IMG/VR virus record: IMGVR_UViG_3300032240_001074
Span: 1 to 26,367 of that record
Strand: one strand, 5' to 3'
Length of the DNA stretch: 26,367 bases
Origin: a virus
Shown here: positions 1-5,829 of the stretch, in pieces
How the letters are laid out: each line of letters begins with the position of its first letter
Numbering within the stretch: the stretch's first letter is position 1
The notes under the pieces: generated by a model
Told to the model about the DNA's origin: nothing
The model's database searches: none
Seen by the model: only the letters and a program-made list of their open reading frames with translations
Made by a program: the position numbers and the translations under genes

Positions 1-719
1 CTGATGCAAAAACTGTCAAGGGTGAAACCTTCGGTTTCTTAACTGGCATTCTCTACCTAGCACCACACACTTCCACAAAGTGGAATACTTGTTCGATGGC
101 TGGCATTGCACAGTGCGGTAATGGATGCTTGTTCACCGCTGGACGAGGTGCTATGAATTCAGTGGCTCAAGCAAGAATCAATAAAACCGTATGGTTTTTC
201 ACCGAACGAAACACTTTCATGCAACAACTAGTTGTTGATATTTGCAAATTGGTAAAGAAAGCCCGTAAGCAAAGCTTAGTGCCATTGATTCGGTTGAATG
301 GTACTAGCGACATTCGCTGGGAAACCGTAGGTTTTACTGATGCTGACGGTGTGGAATATGCAAGCATCTTCGATGCTTTCCCCGATGTTCAATTCTACGA
401 TTACACCAAAGATGTTAACCGTAAGGTTATTCCGTCAAATTATGACCTGACATTCAGCGACAGCGGTGTTCAGGGCTTTCAGCCCTTTGTTGAAAAAGCG
501 GTGGCGTTGGGAATGCGGATCGCTACGGTTTTCCGTGATGTAGCATCGATTCCGAAGATGCATCGGGGCATGCCAGTGATTGGCGGTGATAACAGTGACA
601 TTCGTCACTTAGAGGATAAGGGTGTGGTTGTGGCTCTTTATGCCAAAGGCAAAGCGAAAAGCGACTACAGTGGCTTTGTGTTTGATCGTAAGATCATTCC
701 GATAGCACTGGCAGCTTGA
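1..719 (+). CDS. Gp88-like phage protein, 5'-truncated by window edge
   Basis: The reading frame is open from base 3 to the stop at 717-719. The first ATG at 96 is not the real start, because the upstream in-frame residues carry the family-typical string GILYLAP followed by NTC. The visible part has a Cys cluster (NTC, then AQC, then CLFTAGRG) near its N terminus and an alpha/beta body with conserved-looking stretches such as LIRLNGTSDI and RNVDRK-type basic segments. This resembles the phage 'gene product 88' family, whose biochemical role is not established; the cysteines suggest metal binding, which is inference. A short hairpin lies just past the stop. At least 238 residues are visible and the N terminus is missing. 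Confidence 0.75.
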   Translation, partial: DAKTVKGETFGFLTGILYLAPHTSTKWNTCSMAGIAQCGNGCLFTAGRGAMNSVAQARINKTVWFFTERNTFMQQLVVDICKLVKKARKQSLVPLIRLNGTSDIRWETVGFTDADGVEYASIFDAFPDVQFYDYTKDVNRKVIPSNYDLTFSDSGVQGFQPFVEKAVALGMRIATVFRDVASIPKMHRGMPVIGGDNSDIRHLEDKGVVVALYAKGKAKSDYSGFVFDRKIIPIALAA

Positions 720-731
720 TAGCACTGCGGC

Positions 732-748
732 AAGCCCTAAAGGGCTTT
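732..748 (+). terminator. Weak hairpin after the Gp88-like gene
   Basis: AAGCCC and GGGCTT form a 6-bp stem (7 bp if the loop closes to two bases) 13 bases after the stop codon. Only three T follow, so an intrinsic terminator is uncertain; it could be an RNA-processing or 3'-protecting hairpin. Confidence 0.35.
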
Positions 749-814
749 CCAGAGGGTTATCGTACTTTCTCTATAGAGCTTAGCCTCGCTGTGAAGCGTA
801 GCTTCTCTCGATTG

Positions 815-829
815 GATCTTTAACAATTT
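815..829 (+). promoter_or_regulatory. boxA-like antitermination element
   Basis: The string GATCTTTAACAATTT shares the 13 bases TCTTTAACAATTT with the boxA region of E. coli rRNA leaders, where NusB/NusE load an antitermination complex. It lies in a gene-free leader followed by a perfect 8-bp hairpin at 854-872, ahead of a long operon of small genes. A role in antitermination is inference. Confidence 0.4.
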
Positions 830-1065
830 GTTCCAGCGTCAGTATGCTTTGCATAGTGTTTCCCAAACACTACAGCGAAGCTGAAATAGGCTGGGTCTAG
901 GTGTCGGCGGGGCAATGTCCGACATCCATGCTAGCATATCATGGTGATAATATGCATAGGACATCCACAGTGGCATTGGGGTCGGTGCTAGACGGTGGGT
1001 GCTTTCAGAAGCTCTGTGGCACATGGCTAAAGAGCTTCTATCAAGCAAACAGTCTGAAAAACTTC

Positions 1066-1085
1066 TTCCTAAAGGAAACAATATG
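1066..1085 (+). promoter_or_regulatory. Ribosome-binding site inside small hairpin (first copy)
   Basis: TTCC TAAA GGAA at 1066-1077 folds as a 4-bp stem whose 3' arm is the Shine-Dalgarno sequence for the ATG at 1083. The same element recurs before the genes at 1310, 1781, 2077, 2319 and 3735. Confidence 0.6.
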
Positions 1086-1298
1086 ATGTTAACGACACAA
1101 CCCCAAATCGAAGCTTTCCGTCTCCGCTCTTTAAGACAAGGTCTTAAGTTGGAAATGCGGGGCATGCGACTCACCTCCAAAGGGCAAACTTGCTATGCAA
1201 TTTTGAAAGGTATGGGCTACAAAGGCACGAAGCAACAGGTGTTTGACCGGTTGACAATCGACAGTGAAAATGCAATGGCTGAAGCAACCAATTCCTGA
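1083..1298 (+). CDS. Small conserved phage protein, function unknown (71 aa)
   Basis: The start is ATG 1083 (a second ATG follows at 1086), 5 bases after the GGAA of the hairpin ribosome-binding site; the frame extends further upstream without a site. The product is basic. It has a helical-looking core with FRLRSLRQGLKLEMRGMR followed by YAILKGMGYKGTKQQ. Similar arrangements (a basic helix, then 'KG..GSKQ') occur in small phage proteins of unknown function, which is recollection rather than a search. The TGA stop lies in the loop of the next hairpin, suggesting coupling with the gene at 1310. Confidence 0.75.
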   Translation: MMLTTQPQIEAFRLRSLRQGLKLEMRGMRLTSKGQTCYAILKGMGYKGTKQQVFDRLTIDSENAMAEATNS

Positions 1299-1312
1299 AA
1301 GGAAACAACATG
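1292..1312 (+). promoter_or_regulatory. Ribosome-binding-site hairpin containing the upstream stop codon
   Basis: TTCCT GAA AGGAA (1292-1304) is a 5-bp stem. It carries the stop codon TGA (1296-1298) of the preceding gene and the Shine-Dalgarno sequence of the next (ATG 1310). A terminating ribosome would melt the stem and expose the site, so the layout fits translational coupling. Confidence 0.6.
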
Positions 1313-1708
1313 CGAGTTTTCGTTTATTTCAATCTGCACCTACGGTGCTTCTCCATCAAAGCCCTTGAGGGTGTCAACAAGGGGCGAGTGATAGCCCACA
1401 AACATGAGGTGCAGCTATACGATTGCACCTACAAAGTGAGTGAGGCAGGACGGCAGCGAGTGCTGCGAGAGCAACGCAAGAATGTCCATGCCGGTGTCTG
1501 TGGCACATGGCTAGGAGATGTCACACCAAGTGTGATAGAGCGGTATGCATCGATGGGTACTAGGGTTACATACAACCCCTACAAGTACAGCACCTTTGTA
1601 AGCTCAGCAACAGAGTTGCCCATGCTGAAGAGCCGTAGTGCTACGATGCTGGTTGCACCGAATGCCAATGGCATCAAAGTGGGGTACATTTACTCTCTGT
1701 CTCTGTAA
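1310..1708 (+). CDS. Conserved phage protein of unknown function (132 aa)
   Basis: ATG 1310 follows AAAGGAAACAAC at ideal spacing. The N terminus reads as a short beta-rich unit (VFVYFNLHLRCFSIKALEG) followed by a basic segment (SEAGRQRVLREQRKNVHAG) that I recall as typical of a small phage-protein family without an assigned role. I see no signal peptide or membrane segment. A 17-base stretch inside it (1497-1513) is an exact repeat of 1013-1029 in the leader region. A 72-base gap separates it from the next gene. Confidence 0.75.
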   Translation: MRVFVYFNLHLRCFSIKALEGVNKGRVIAHKHEVQLYDCTYKVSEAGRQRVLREQRKNVHAGVCGTWLGDVTPSVIERYASMGTRVTYNPYKYSTFVSSATELPMLKSRSATMLVAPNANGIKVGYIYSLSL

Positions 1709-1763
1709 GAGTTGCCCTTGTAACAGCCGTGACAGGACTGTTACTGGTTGCAATTTTGCACCA

Positions 1764-1783
1764 TTCCTAAAGGAAACAATATG
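1764..1783 (+). promoter_or_regulatory. Ribosome-binding-site hairpin
   Basis: TTCC TAAA GGAA at 1764-1775, then ACAAT and ATG 1781. The 20 bases around the start match the copy at 1066-1085. Confidence 0.6.
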
Positions 1784-2056
1784 ATATATGACACAGGACA
1801 TGGCATGACAAAGATTGCCTTTAAAGGCAAGTGTCGTGCAGTGGTCAGGGCCAATGAGTTCTTCGGTGGTACTGATTCAAAGGATTACATCTCTGATGTG
1901 TTGGATTCTCCAACATGGGGTGAGTTGTTTGAGTGTGCTAAAGCCTCTCAAGCCCTGACACTTGACATCCACCATGTATTCTTTGAGAATGCCCATCAGC
2001 GAGAGACGGTGGACATGGATGGCAATGCTCTGCTAAGCTTAAGCTTAGGTTCTTAA
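1781..2056 (+). CDS. Hypothetical phage protein (91 aa)
   Basis: The start is ATG 1781, set by the hairpin ribosome-binding site; the frame opens earlier (1748) without one. The protein is acidic to neutral, with the segment TWGELFECAKASQALTLDIHHVFFENA predicted as a helix plus strand. No recognised domain. Its last codons overlap a perfect 16-base palindrome (2033-2048). Confidence 0.65.
   Translation: MIYDTGHGMTKIAFKGKCRAVVRANEFFGGTDSKDYISDVLDSPTWGELFECAKASQALTLDIHHVFFENAHQRETVDMDGNALLSLSLGS
2033..2048. repeat. Perfect 16-base palindrome at a gene end
   Basis: CTAAGCTT followed by AAGCTTAG is its own reverse complement. It lies over the last codons (LLSLSL) of the gene ending at 2056. With no loop it cannot form a good RNA hairpin beyond a few pairs, so a protein-binding site is as likely as a transcript element. 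Confidence 0.5.
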
Positions 2057-2059
2057 CTC

Positions 2060-2079
2060 TTCCTAAAGGAAACAACATG
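2060..2079 (+). promoter_or_regulatory. Ribosome-binding-site hairpin
   Basis: TTCC TAAA GGAA at 2060-2071, then ACAAC and ATG 2077. Confidence 0.6.
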
Positions 2080-2307
2080 CAAGTAACATCGTTTGAGGTG
2101 GAGGGCAAAGGGATGTTTCCCTTTGATATGCTCCGATATGACCAGTGCTTTCCGACAGATGGTACATCTGTTCATAACATGAGCGTCAACACCCCTGACC
2201 TACGGTCTGTGCGATTGATCAGTGTCCTGCCACATAGTGTAAGCCTTACACGGTGGGAAAGCTTCGGCTGGTGGGTAACAAGTGCTAAACGGCACACTTA
2301 TTCCTGA
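2077..2307 (+). CDS. Small conserved phage protein (76 aa)
   Basis: ATG 2077 has the recurrent hairpin ribosome-binding site. The sequence contains FPFDMLRYDQCFPTD near residues 14-28, then RSVRLISV, and ends WESFGWWVTS. This pattern is familiar to me from small phage proteins of unknown function. No catalytic motif is visible. The stop TGA (2305-2307) lies in the loop of the hairpin before the next gene. Confidence 0.75.
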   Translation: MQVTSFEVEGKGMFPFDMLRYDQCFPTDGTSVHNMSVNTPDLRSVRLISVLPHSVSLTRWESFGWWVTSAKRHTYS

Positions 2308-2321
2308 AAGGAAACAACATG
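2301..2321 (+). promoter_or_regulatory. Ribosome-binding-site hairpin containing the upstream stop codon
   Basis: TTCCT GAA AGGAA (2301-2313). The TGA at 2305-2307 ends the previous gene; ATG 2319 begins the next. Confidence 0.6.
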
Positions 2322-2588
2322 AAAAAAGAGCTTTTAAAATCGAGAATTATGTATGGCTGCGACATTGAAGAATTCAAAGCCTCTGTAAAGAAGAGCATGA
2401 CCTACCGATTCAGCGGTGGTGGGATGGTGGTAGCATCTCTGATGTCAGATGCTCAGGAGTTGATGGCGAGAGACGATGTGGAGAGAGCAAGCTGGGCCTT
2501 GAACAAAGCGAAAGCTTTGCTCTTTGACATCATGGAAGATAAGATGTCCCTGCAACCCGCTGAAGAGCTAACATATACAAGGATGTAA
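2319..2588 (+). CDS. Small conserved phage protein (89 aa)
   Basis: ATG 2319 follows AAAGGAAACAAC. The sequence is largely helical: a conserved-looking FKASVKKSMTYRFSGGGM, then a two-helix stretch with LMSDAQELM and WALNKAKALLFDIM. I recall similar small proteins in many tailed phages without known function. The gap to the next gene is one base. Confidence 0.75.
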   Translation: MKKELLKSRIMYGCDIEEFKASVKKSMTYRFSGGGMVVASLMSDAQELMARDDVERASWALNKAKALLFDIMEDKMSLQPAEELTYTRM

Positions 2589-2589
2589 C

Positions 2590-2829
2590 ATGAGAAATGA
2601 TACCCCTGTGATGGTGTGGTTTGGCGAGATGGAGATGGGTAGCCTGTCCGTAGGACATGGATTCATCAATAAGATATGCATCATCCATACAATCCATGAG
2701 AAGAGGCACATGCTAGAGGCCGACATCGGAGCCTACATCGATGCCAACAACCACACCGGAGACTATGTAATGCCGGAAAAATTCAACGGCGATATTGTTT
2801 ATTCACGACACTACCTGAAAGGACACTGA
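2590..2829 (+). CDS. Hypothetical protein (79 aa)
   Basis: ATG 2590 comes one base after the previous stop; AAGGATG immediately upstream can serve as ribosome-binding site. No recognisable domain, signal or membrane segment. Conserved spacing and co-orientation support that it is real. Confidence 0.6.
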   Translation: MRNDTPVMVWFGEMEMGSLSVGHGFINKICIIHTIHEKRHMLEADIGAYIDANNHTGDYVMPEKFNGDIVYSRHYLKGH

Positions 2830-2830
2830 A

Positions 2831-3217
2831 ATGGGCTTAGATATGTATGCTTTCAAGATGAAAGCGAAAGAGGCTGGCGATACCCAAACTATGGTTTACT
2901 GGCCTGAAGTAATTGAGCGAGAAGAGATAGCCTATTGGCGTAAGTTCAACCACCTACAGGGTTGGATGGAGACTCTCTATAGAGAGAAAGGCGGGGATAA
3001 GGAGGATTTCAATTGTGTATATGTCAGGCTGGAACAGCCCGACTTAGACCGGCTCAAGGTGGCACTGGACAACAAACAGTTGGCACATAGACCGGGGTTT
3101 TTCTTCGGTGGTGTTGAGATGCATGAGTGGGATGTAGAGGCTACAGAGAAGTTTATCGAAGATGCCAAGCAAGCTTTGCTTGATGGTGATGCAGTTTTTT
3201 ATTATTCATGGTGGTAA
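2831..3217 (+). CDS. Conserved 'MGLDMYA' family phage protein (128 aa)
   Basis: ATG 2831, one base after the previous stop, with GAAAGGAC upstream. The protein has the hallmarks of a widespread phage/bacterial family of unknown function: N-terminal MGLDMYAF, a middle IAYWRKFNHLQGWME, then NCVYVRLEQPDLDRL, GFFFGG, and the C-terminal YYSWW. Homologues are sometimes labelled phosphoglycerate kinase, but nothing here resembles that enzyme. Full length for the family as I know it. Confidence 0.8.
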   Translation: MGLDMYAFKMKAKEAGDTQTMVYWPEVIEREEIAYWRKFNHLQGWMETLYREKGGDKEDFNCVYVRLEQPDLDRLKVALDNKQLAHRPGFFFGGVEMHEWDVEATEKFIEDAKQALLDGDAVFYYSWW

Positions 3218-3219
3218 TT

Positions 3220-3444
3220 ATGCAAATTTCTATTCATATCAGAGAAAACTACGGCGTACCTACAGCGTACCCGATGTGCGACAAAGCCAAGCTCTTCGCT
3301 GAGCTTTGCGGCACGAAGACACTGACGGTGGCAGCACTGGCTAACATAGCCCGATTGGGATATGATGTGCTGCTGGAGCCTACCCCGTATCCAGCCATCA
3401 ACAAGGCCATCAAGAAGCGTGGCACAGAGGGAGAGTATGCATGA
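3220..3444 (+). CDS. Small conserved phage protein (74 aa)
   Basis: Two in-frame ATGs exist. The one at 3208 would overlap the previous gene by 10 bases; the one at 3220 gives the N terminus MQISIHIRENYGV, which fits the family pattern I recall (RENYGV, then YPMCDKAKLFAEL, GTKTLT, LGYDV), so I chose 3220. It ends in an ATGA overlap with the next gene. Function unknown. Confidence 0.7.
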   Translation: MQISIHIRENYGVPTAYPMCDKAKLFAELCGTKTLTVAALANIARLGYDVLLEPTPYPAINKAIKKRGTEGEYA

Positions 3445-3710
3445 AGACATTCACCATCACGGTGTACTCAGATCCAGCCCACTCATGGGGTAAGGTGAAG
3501 CGTCAGGTGATAGACAACCTAGGGCTGGCTCAGGGTGTAAGCGATTACAGCTACCAGCTACGGGACAATGTGTACCTAGAGGAAGACTGTGACTTGGGGC
3601 TGCTCTGCCAAGAGCTACACCAACGGGATATTAAGATAAAGTTTGTTTACAAACACACCGATAAGGCCAGCAAGATTAGGTCTTACGAAAGATACCAACC
3701 AACCGTTTAA
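3441..3710 (+). CDS. Small conserved phage protein (89 aa)
   Basis: The start overlaps the preceding stop (ATGA at 3441-3444), with AGAGGGAG upstream. Recognisable features are SDPAHSWGKVKR near the N terminus, YLEEDCD in the middle and KIRSYERYQ at the end. This is a phage family of unknown function by recollection. No catalytic motif identified. Confidence 0.75.
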   Translation: MKTFTITVYSDPAHSWGKVKRQVIDNLGLAQGVSDYSYQLRDNVYLEEDCDLGLLCQELHQRDIKIKFVYKHTDKASKIRSYERYQPTV

Positions 3711-3717
3711 CTTCTTA

Positions 3718-3737
3718 TTCCTGAAAGGAAACATATG
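3718..3737 (+). promoter_or_regulatory. Ribosome-binding-site hairpin
   Basis: TTCCT GAA AGGAA (3718-3730), then ATG at 3735. Here the upstream gene stops eight bases before the stem. Confidence 0.6.
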
Positions 3738-4172
3738 AGATACATCGTACCCAAAGATGGTGGTTTCATACCCGCTGACTTCGGCATTGCCGAAAAGAAT
3801 GACTGCGCTGTGAGAGCAATTGCCAATGTAGGTGCTTACCCCTACCCTGTGGCACTGCGTCTCATGGCTCAAGAGGGTAGGCCACGGGGTAGAGGAACAC
3901 CTTGGGATGCACTGGACAAGGTGTATAAGATGGCTGGTGCTTTCGATGTCACCTACTACGGTGAGAGAATGCGGCGGCTGTCTCAGAAGCACAGCGTTCC
4001 TTTCCGTCCACAAGGCATGACACTGGAGACATTCCTTGATCGTCACCCCAAAGGGCGGTATGTTGTTGTGATAACAAAGCATGCCCTTGCTGTGGTGGAT
4101 GGGGCCATAGTGGACATGGGTAGGAACAGGGCAGGTAAACGTCTGATGGCCTCATACAAGTTTGAGGAGTAA
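3735..4172 (+). CDS. Possible papain-like cysteine hydrolase, phage-conserved (145 aa)
   Basis: ATG 3735 has the hairpin ribosome-binding site. The layout suggests a papain-like/C39-like fold: a Cys in a helix-start context NDCAVRAIAN (C24), and late in the chain RYVVVITKHALAVVDGAIVD with H116 before a strand and D122 or D127 as third residue. Cys-helix then His-strand-Asp order and length fit small cysteine peptidases or related acyl hydrolases. The family assignment is inference; substrate unknown. The last base of its TAA stop (4172) is the first base of an unused ATG, and the next gene starts 3 bases further on. Confidence 0.6.
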   Translation: MRYIVPKDGGFIPADFGIAEKNDCAVRAIANVGAYPYPVALRLMAQEGRPRGRGTPWDALDKVYKMAGAFDVTYYGERMRRLSQKHSVPFRPQGMTLETFLDRHPKGRYVVVITKHALAVVDGAIVDMGRNRAGKRLMASYKFEE

Positions 4173-4175
4173 TGT

Positions 4176-4349
4176 ATGTCATTCTACGAATACGGATTTA
4201 TATGTGGCTACAGGGCGGCAGCGAGAGCAGACTTCGGTGACTTGGCACTGGCTCAGGCCGACTACGACAGGGGCTACGCTGCTGGTCAACAGGAGCTAAA
4301 GCTAGACATCTACCACCACCAACAACTTAACGCAAAGGAATTGAAATGA
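4176..4349 (+). CDS. Small protein with GY..G repeats (57 aa)
   Basis: ATG 4176 to TGA 4347-4349, 57 residues. It starts 3 bases after the previous stop (GAGGAG upstream) and overlaps the next start as ATGA. The sequence has aromatic-glycine repeats (YGFICGYRAAARADFG, then YDRGYAAGQQ). These recall the GW/GY..G signatures of small phage proteins distantly like ribosome modulation factor, as does the gene at 20399. That resemblance is only suggestive. Confidence 0.6.
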   Translation: MSFYEYGFICGYRAAARADFGDLALAQADYDRGYAAGQQELKLDIYHHQQLNAKELK

Positions 4350-4576
4350 TCAGCGAGATAGACATCAACGACTACGAACAACTACCGATTGAGATGCTGT
4401 ACAAGCTACCCAACAACAGCTACATTAAGTCAACAAGCACCGGACATGTGTACCGCTTCGATCATGTCGATGGTATGTACAGCTACTGCACTAACATGTT
4501 TGGTGATGTGGTGCATATAGCAGCGTTCACTCCTGTGATACCGCTGGTTAGAAAAACCAATAGCCCTACGAAATAG
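4346..4576 (+). CDS. Hypothetical protein (76 aa)
   Basis: The start is coupled to the preceding stop (ATGA 4346-4349), with AAAGGAATTG upstream. It has acidic N-terminal residues, then LPNNSYIKSTSTGHVYRFDHVDG and a beta-rich end, possibly a small barrel. No recognised domain. Last gene before the promoter candidate at 4598. Confidence 0.6.
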   Translation: MISEIDINDYEQLPIEMLYKLPNNSYIKSTSTGHVYRFDHVDGMYSYCTNMFGDVVHIAAFTPVIPLVRKTNSPTK

Positions 4577-4597
4577 TAGGATATTTTCTACAGGGAC

Positions 4598-4625
4598 TTG
4601 ACAGCCCTGTGGAAAGTGGTAAATT
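4598..4625 (+). promoter_or_regulatory. Sigma-70-type promoter candidate
   Basis: A perfect TTGACA (4598-4603) is followed after 16 bases by TAAATT (4620-4625), 4 of 6 matches to TATAAT. It lies in a 96-base gap, about 47 bases ahead of the DUF932 gene. ACAGGG/CCCTGT (4590-4595/4605-4610) forms an inverted repeat flanking the -35 box and could be an operator or a short hairpin. Confidence 0.55.
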
Positions 4626-4672
4626 AACGCCGCTTTATTTCGTGTTCAACCTATCCTTTAAGGAACTTTCGT

Positions 4673-5596
4673 ATGCAAAAGCATCTCATCTTCTCCCGCA
4701 ATGTCAACAACACCGCTCTGACCAATGAGCGTATCCAGCAGTTGGCTCCCGCTGTATTCAGCAGCACCAAAGCAGACGGTTTGTCGGAGCGCTACGCTTC
4801 GCTGAACACTGCCCAATTGCTGCCTGTGTTGGCAGACTTCGGTTACTTCCCCATGCAAGCTGCTCAGAAGAAGAGCCGCAAGGGTGAGGCACAGCACTCC
4901 AGCCATATGCTGAGCTTCGCTAAAACCTACCACACTCAGGACATCATTGGTGATGTTCGCCCTGAGATTATTCTGTACAACAGCCATGATGGATCCAGCA
5001 GTGTGCGTTTGTTCGCTGGCTGCTTCCGCTTCATCTGCTCCAATGGCATCGTTGCTGGTGACGGGTTCCAATCCCGTATGTACCACAATGCTAAGGCCAT
5101 CAACGGCTTTGAAGATATGCTGGCTAGCACCGTTGACTCGCTGCCTCTGCTGATGGAGCGTATCGAAAAGCTGCGTTGCACCAAGCTGATGTACGGTGAT
5201 GCTGTGGAGATGGCCCGTAAGGGTGTTCAGACTCGCTGGAAGATGTTCGATGAAACTATTGAAGATATTCCCTTTGGCTCCTATGCCACAGAGAAGACGG
5301 TGCGAGATGCATTGGTGGTGCAGCGTAACGAAGACGATTACATGGACGCATTCACTGTGTTCAATCGTATTCAGGAAGCGGTGGTCAGGGGCAATGCGTT
5401 TGTTCGTAGCCTTAGCAAGGCCAACACAAAGCATGGCGACACTGGGGTGATGCGTAAAGCCCGTCCCATCAGCAGTGTGTCTGAGGGAATCCGTGTTAAC
5501 AACGAACTGTGGGCCATTGCAGATGCTTACAGTGGCACAGCCGTAGAGGAAGTGGTTCCTCATGGATGGGCTGTTGCCGAGACAGCAGTTGCTTAA
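4673..5596 (+). CDS. DUF932 (phage/plasmid-like) protein (307 aa)
   Basis: ATG 4673 lies 7 bases after AAGGAA, itself in a small TCC/GGA inverted repeat. The protein matches the DUF932 pattern as I know it: DFGYFPMQAAQ near residue 55, the SFAKTY/RPEIILYNSHDGSSS region, then LFAGCFRFICSNGIVAGD in the middle, and a helical C-terminal half with NRIQEAVVRG. DUF932 proteins occur on phages, plasmids and integrative elements. They have no firmly established activity, though anti-defence roles have been suggested. Stronger CGT/CGC codon use than the exonuclease gene suggests good expression. An antisense open frame of 301 codons is a shadow. Confidence 0.85.
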   Translation: MQKHLIFSRNVNNTALTNERIQQLAPAVFSSTKADGLSERYASLNTAQLLPVLADFGYFPMQAAQKKSRKGEAQHSSHMLSFAKTYHTQDIIGDVRPEIILYNSHDGSSSVRLFAGCFRFICSNGIVAGDGFQSRMYHNAKAINGFEDMLASTVDSLPLLMERIEKLRCTKLMYGDAVEMARKGVQTRWKMFDETIEDIPFGSYATEKTVRDALVVQRNEDDYMDAFTVFNRIQEAVVRGNAFVRSLSKANTKHGDTGVMRKARPISSVSEGIRVNNELWAIADAYSGTAVEEVVPHGWAVAETAVA

Positions 5597-5610
5597 TTTT
5601 TAAGCAGGTT

Positions 5611-5760
5611 TCGGGGGAAAGCTATGCTGGAGTGCGCCGTTACTAGCACAGATCAACCAGCGTAGTGAGTACCCCACCTTTTCGGAGGGAAGTTGCCGAT
5701 ACAGGGGACTGCGGAACGGCGGTCAGTTGGTAGCTTCCCTCCACCTTTTCAGGAGGCCGT
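5611..5760 (+). ncRNA. Structured RNA candidate between DUF932 and the next gene
   Basis: Nested inverted repeats support two domains. Domain 1: GGGG near 5613-5617 with CCCC 5672-5675, then CTATGCTGG (5622-5630) with CCAGCGTAG (5657-5665), then GTGC/GCAC (5632-5635/5646-5649). Domain 2: GGAGGGAAG (5684-5692) with CTTCCCTCC (5734-5742), a perfect 9 bp extendable to about 17 bp with G-U pairs, capped by GACTGC/GCGGTC (5707-5712/5719-5724). A third stem, CCTCC/GGAGG (5738-5742/5752-5756), would compete with domain 2. Near-identical loops CCACCTTTTC occur at 5674 and 5741. I do not recognise the class. It could be a regulatory leader, a free sRNA or recombinase arm sites. Confidence 0.55.
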
Positions 5761-5767
5761 GTCATCA

Positions 5768-5795
5768 AAGAGAATGGCGATAGCTATCGACTCTT
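5768..5795 (+). repeat. Palindrome nested in an inverted repeat
   Basis: CGATAGCTATCG (5778-5789) is a perfect 12-base palindrome flanked by AAGAG (5768-5772) and CTCTT (5791-5795). It lies between the structured RNA candidate and the ribosome-binding-site hairpin. An operator or an RNA stem are both possible. Confidence 0.45.
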
Positions 5796-5803
5796 ATGGC
5801 ATG

Positions 5804-5829
5804 GTTTCCTATCTTTTATTTTAGGAAAC
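5804..5829 (+). promoter_or_regulatory. Perfect hairpin sequestering the next ribosome-binding site
   Basis: GTTTCCTA (5804-5811) pairs perfectly with TAGGAAAC (5822-5829) around a 10-base T-rich loop. The 3' arm is the Shine-Dalgarno sequence for ATG 5835. Folding would block initiation, so this could be the output switch of the structured region upstream. Confidence 0.6.

Larger units (their letters stand above)
720..1082 (+). other. Gene-free leader region with hairpins and a boxA-like element
   Basis: This 363-base stretch holds no convincing gene. Its only + frame (901-1086) lacks a ribosome-binding site. It holds inverted repeats at 732-747 (AAGCCC/GGGCTT), 793-805 (GAAGC, GTA loop, GCTTC), 854-872 (perfect 8-bp stem TAGTGTTT/AAACACTA, CCC loop) and 902-924 (TGTCGG/CCGACA), plus a boxA-like sequence at 815-829. 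It precedes a run of eleven short co-oriented genes, so it may be their leader. I could not place a convincing sigma-70 promoter in it. Confidence 0.6.

Noticed and set aside
940-960. GATAAT as a -10 box in the leader
   Set aside because: No acceptable -35 box at 16-18 bases upstream.
901-1086. 61-codon + frame in the leader region
   Set aside because: Starts at GTG without a ribosome-binding site, crosses hairpins, and ends overlapping the well-supported start at 1083; product unrecognised.
5061-5077. tRNA T-arm-like sequence (ACGGG, TTCCAAT loop, CCCGT) inside the DUF932 gene, a possible attP core
   Set aside because: No D arm, anticodon arm or acceptor match upstream, the loop has C where a purine is expected, and it is in conserved coding sequence; treated as coincidence.
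4658-5563. 301-codon open frame on the minus strand opposite the DUF932 gene
   Set aside because: The plus strand encodes a recognisable DUF932 protein with promoter and ribosome-binding site; the antisense product has no family features and its openness follows from plus-strand codon use.
5651-5670. CCAGCGTAG resembling the 3' core of TPP riboswitches
   Set aside because: The CTGAGA core and the rest of the TPP architecture are absent; the bases are explained by pairing with 5622-5630.
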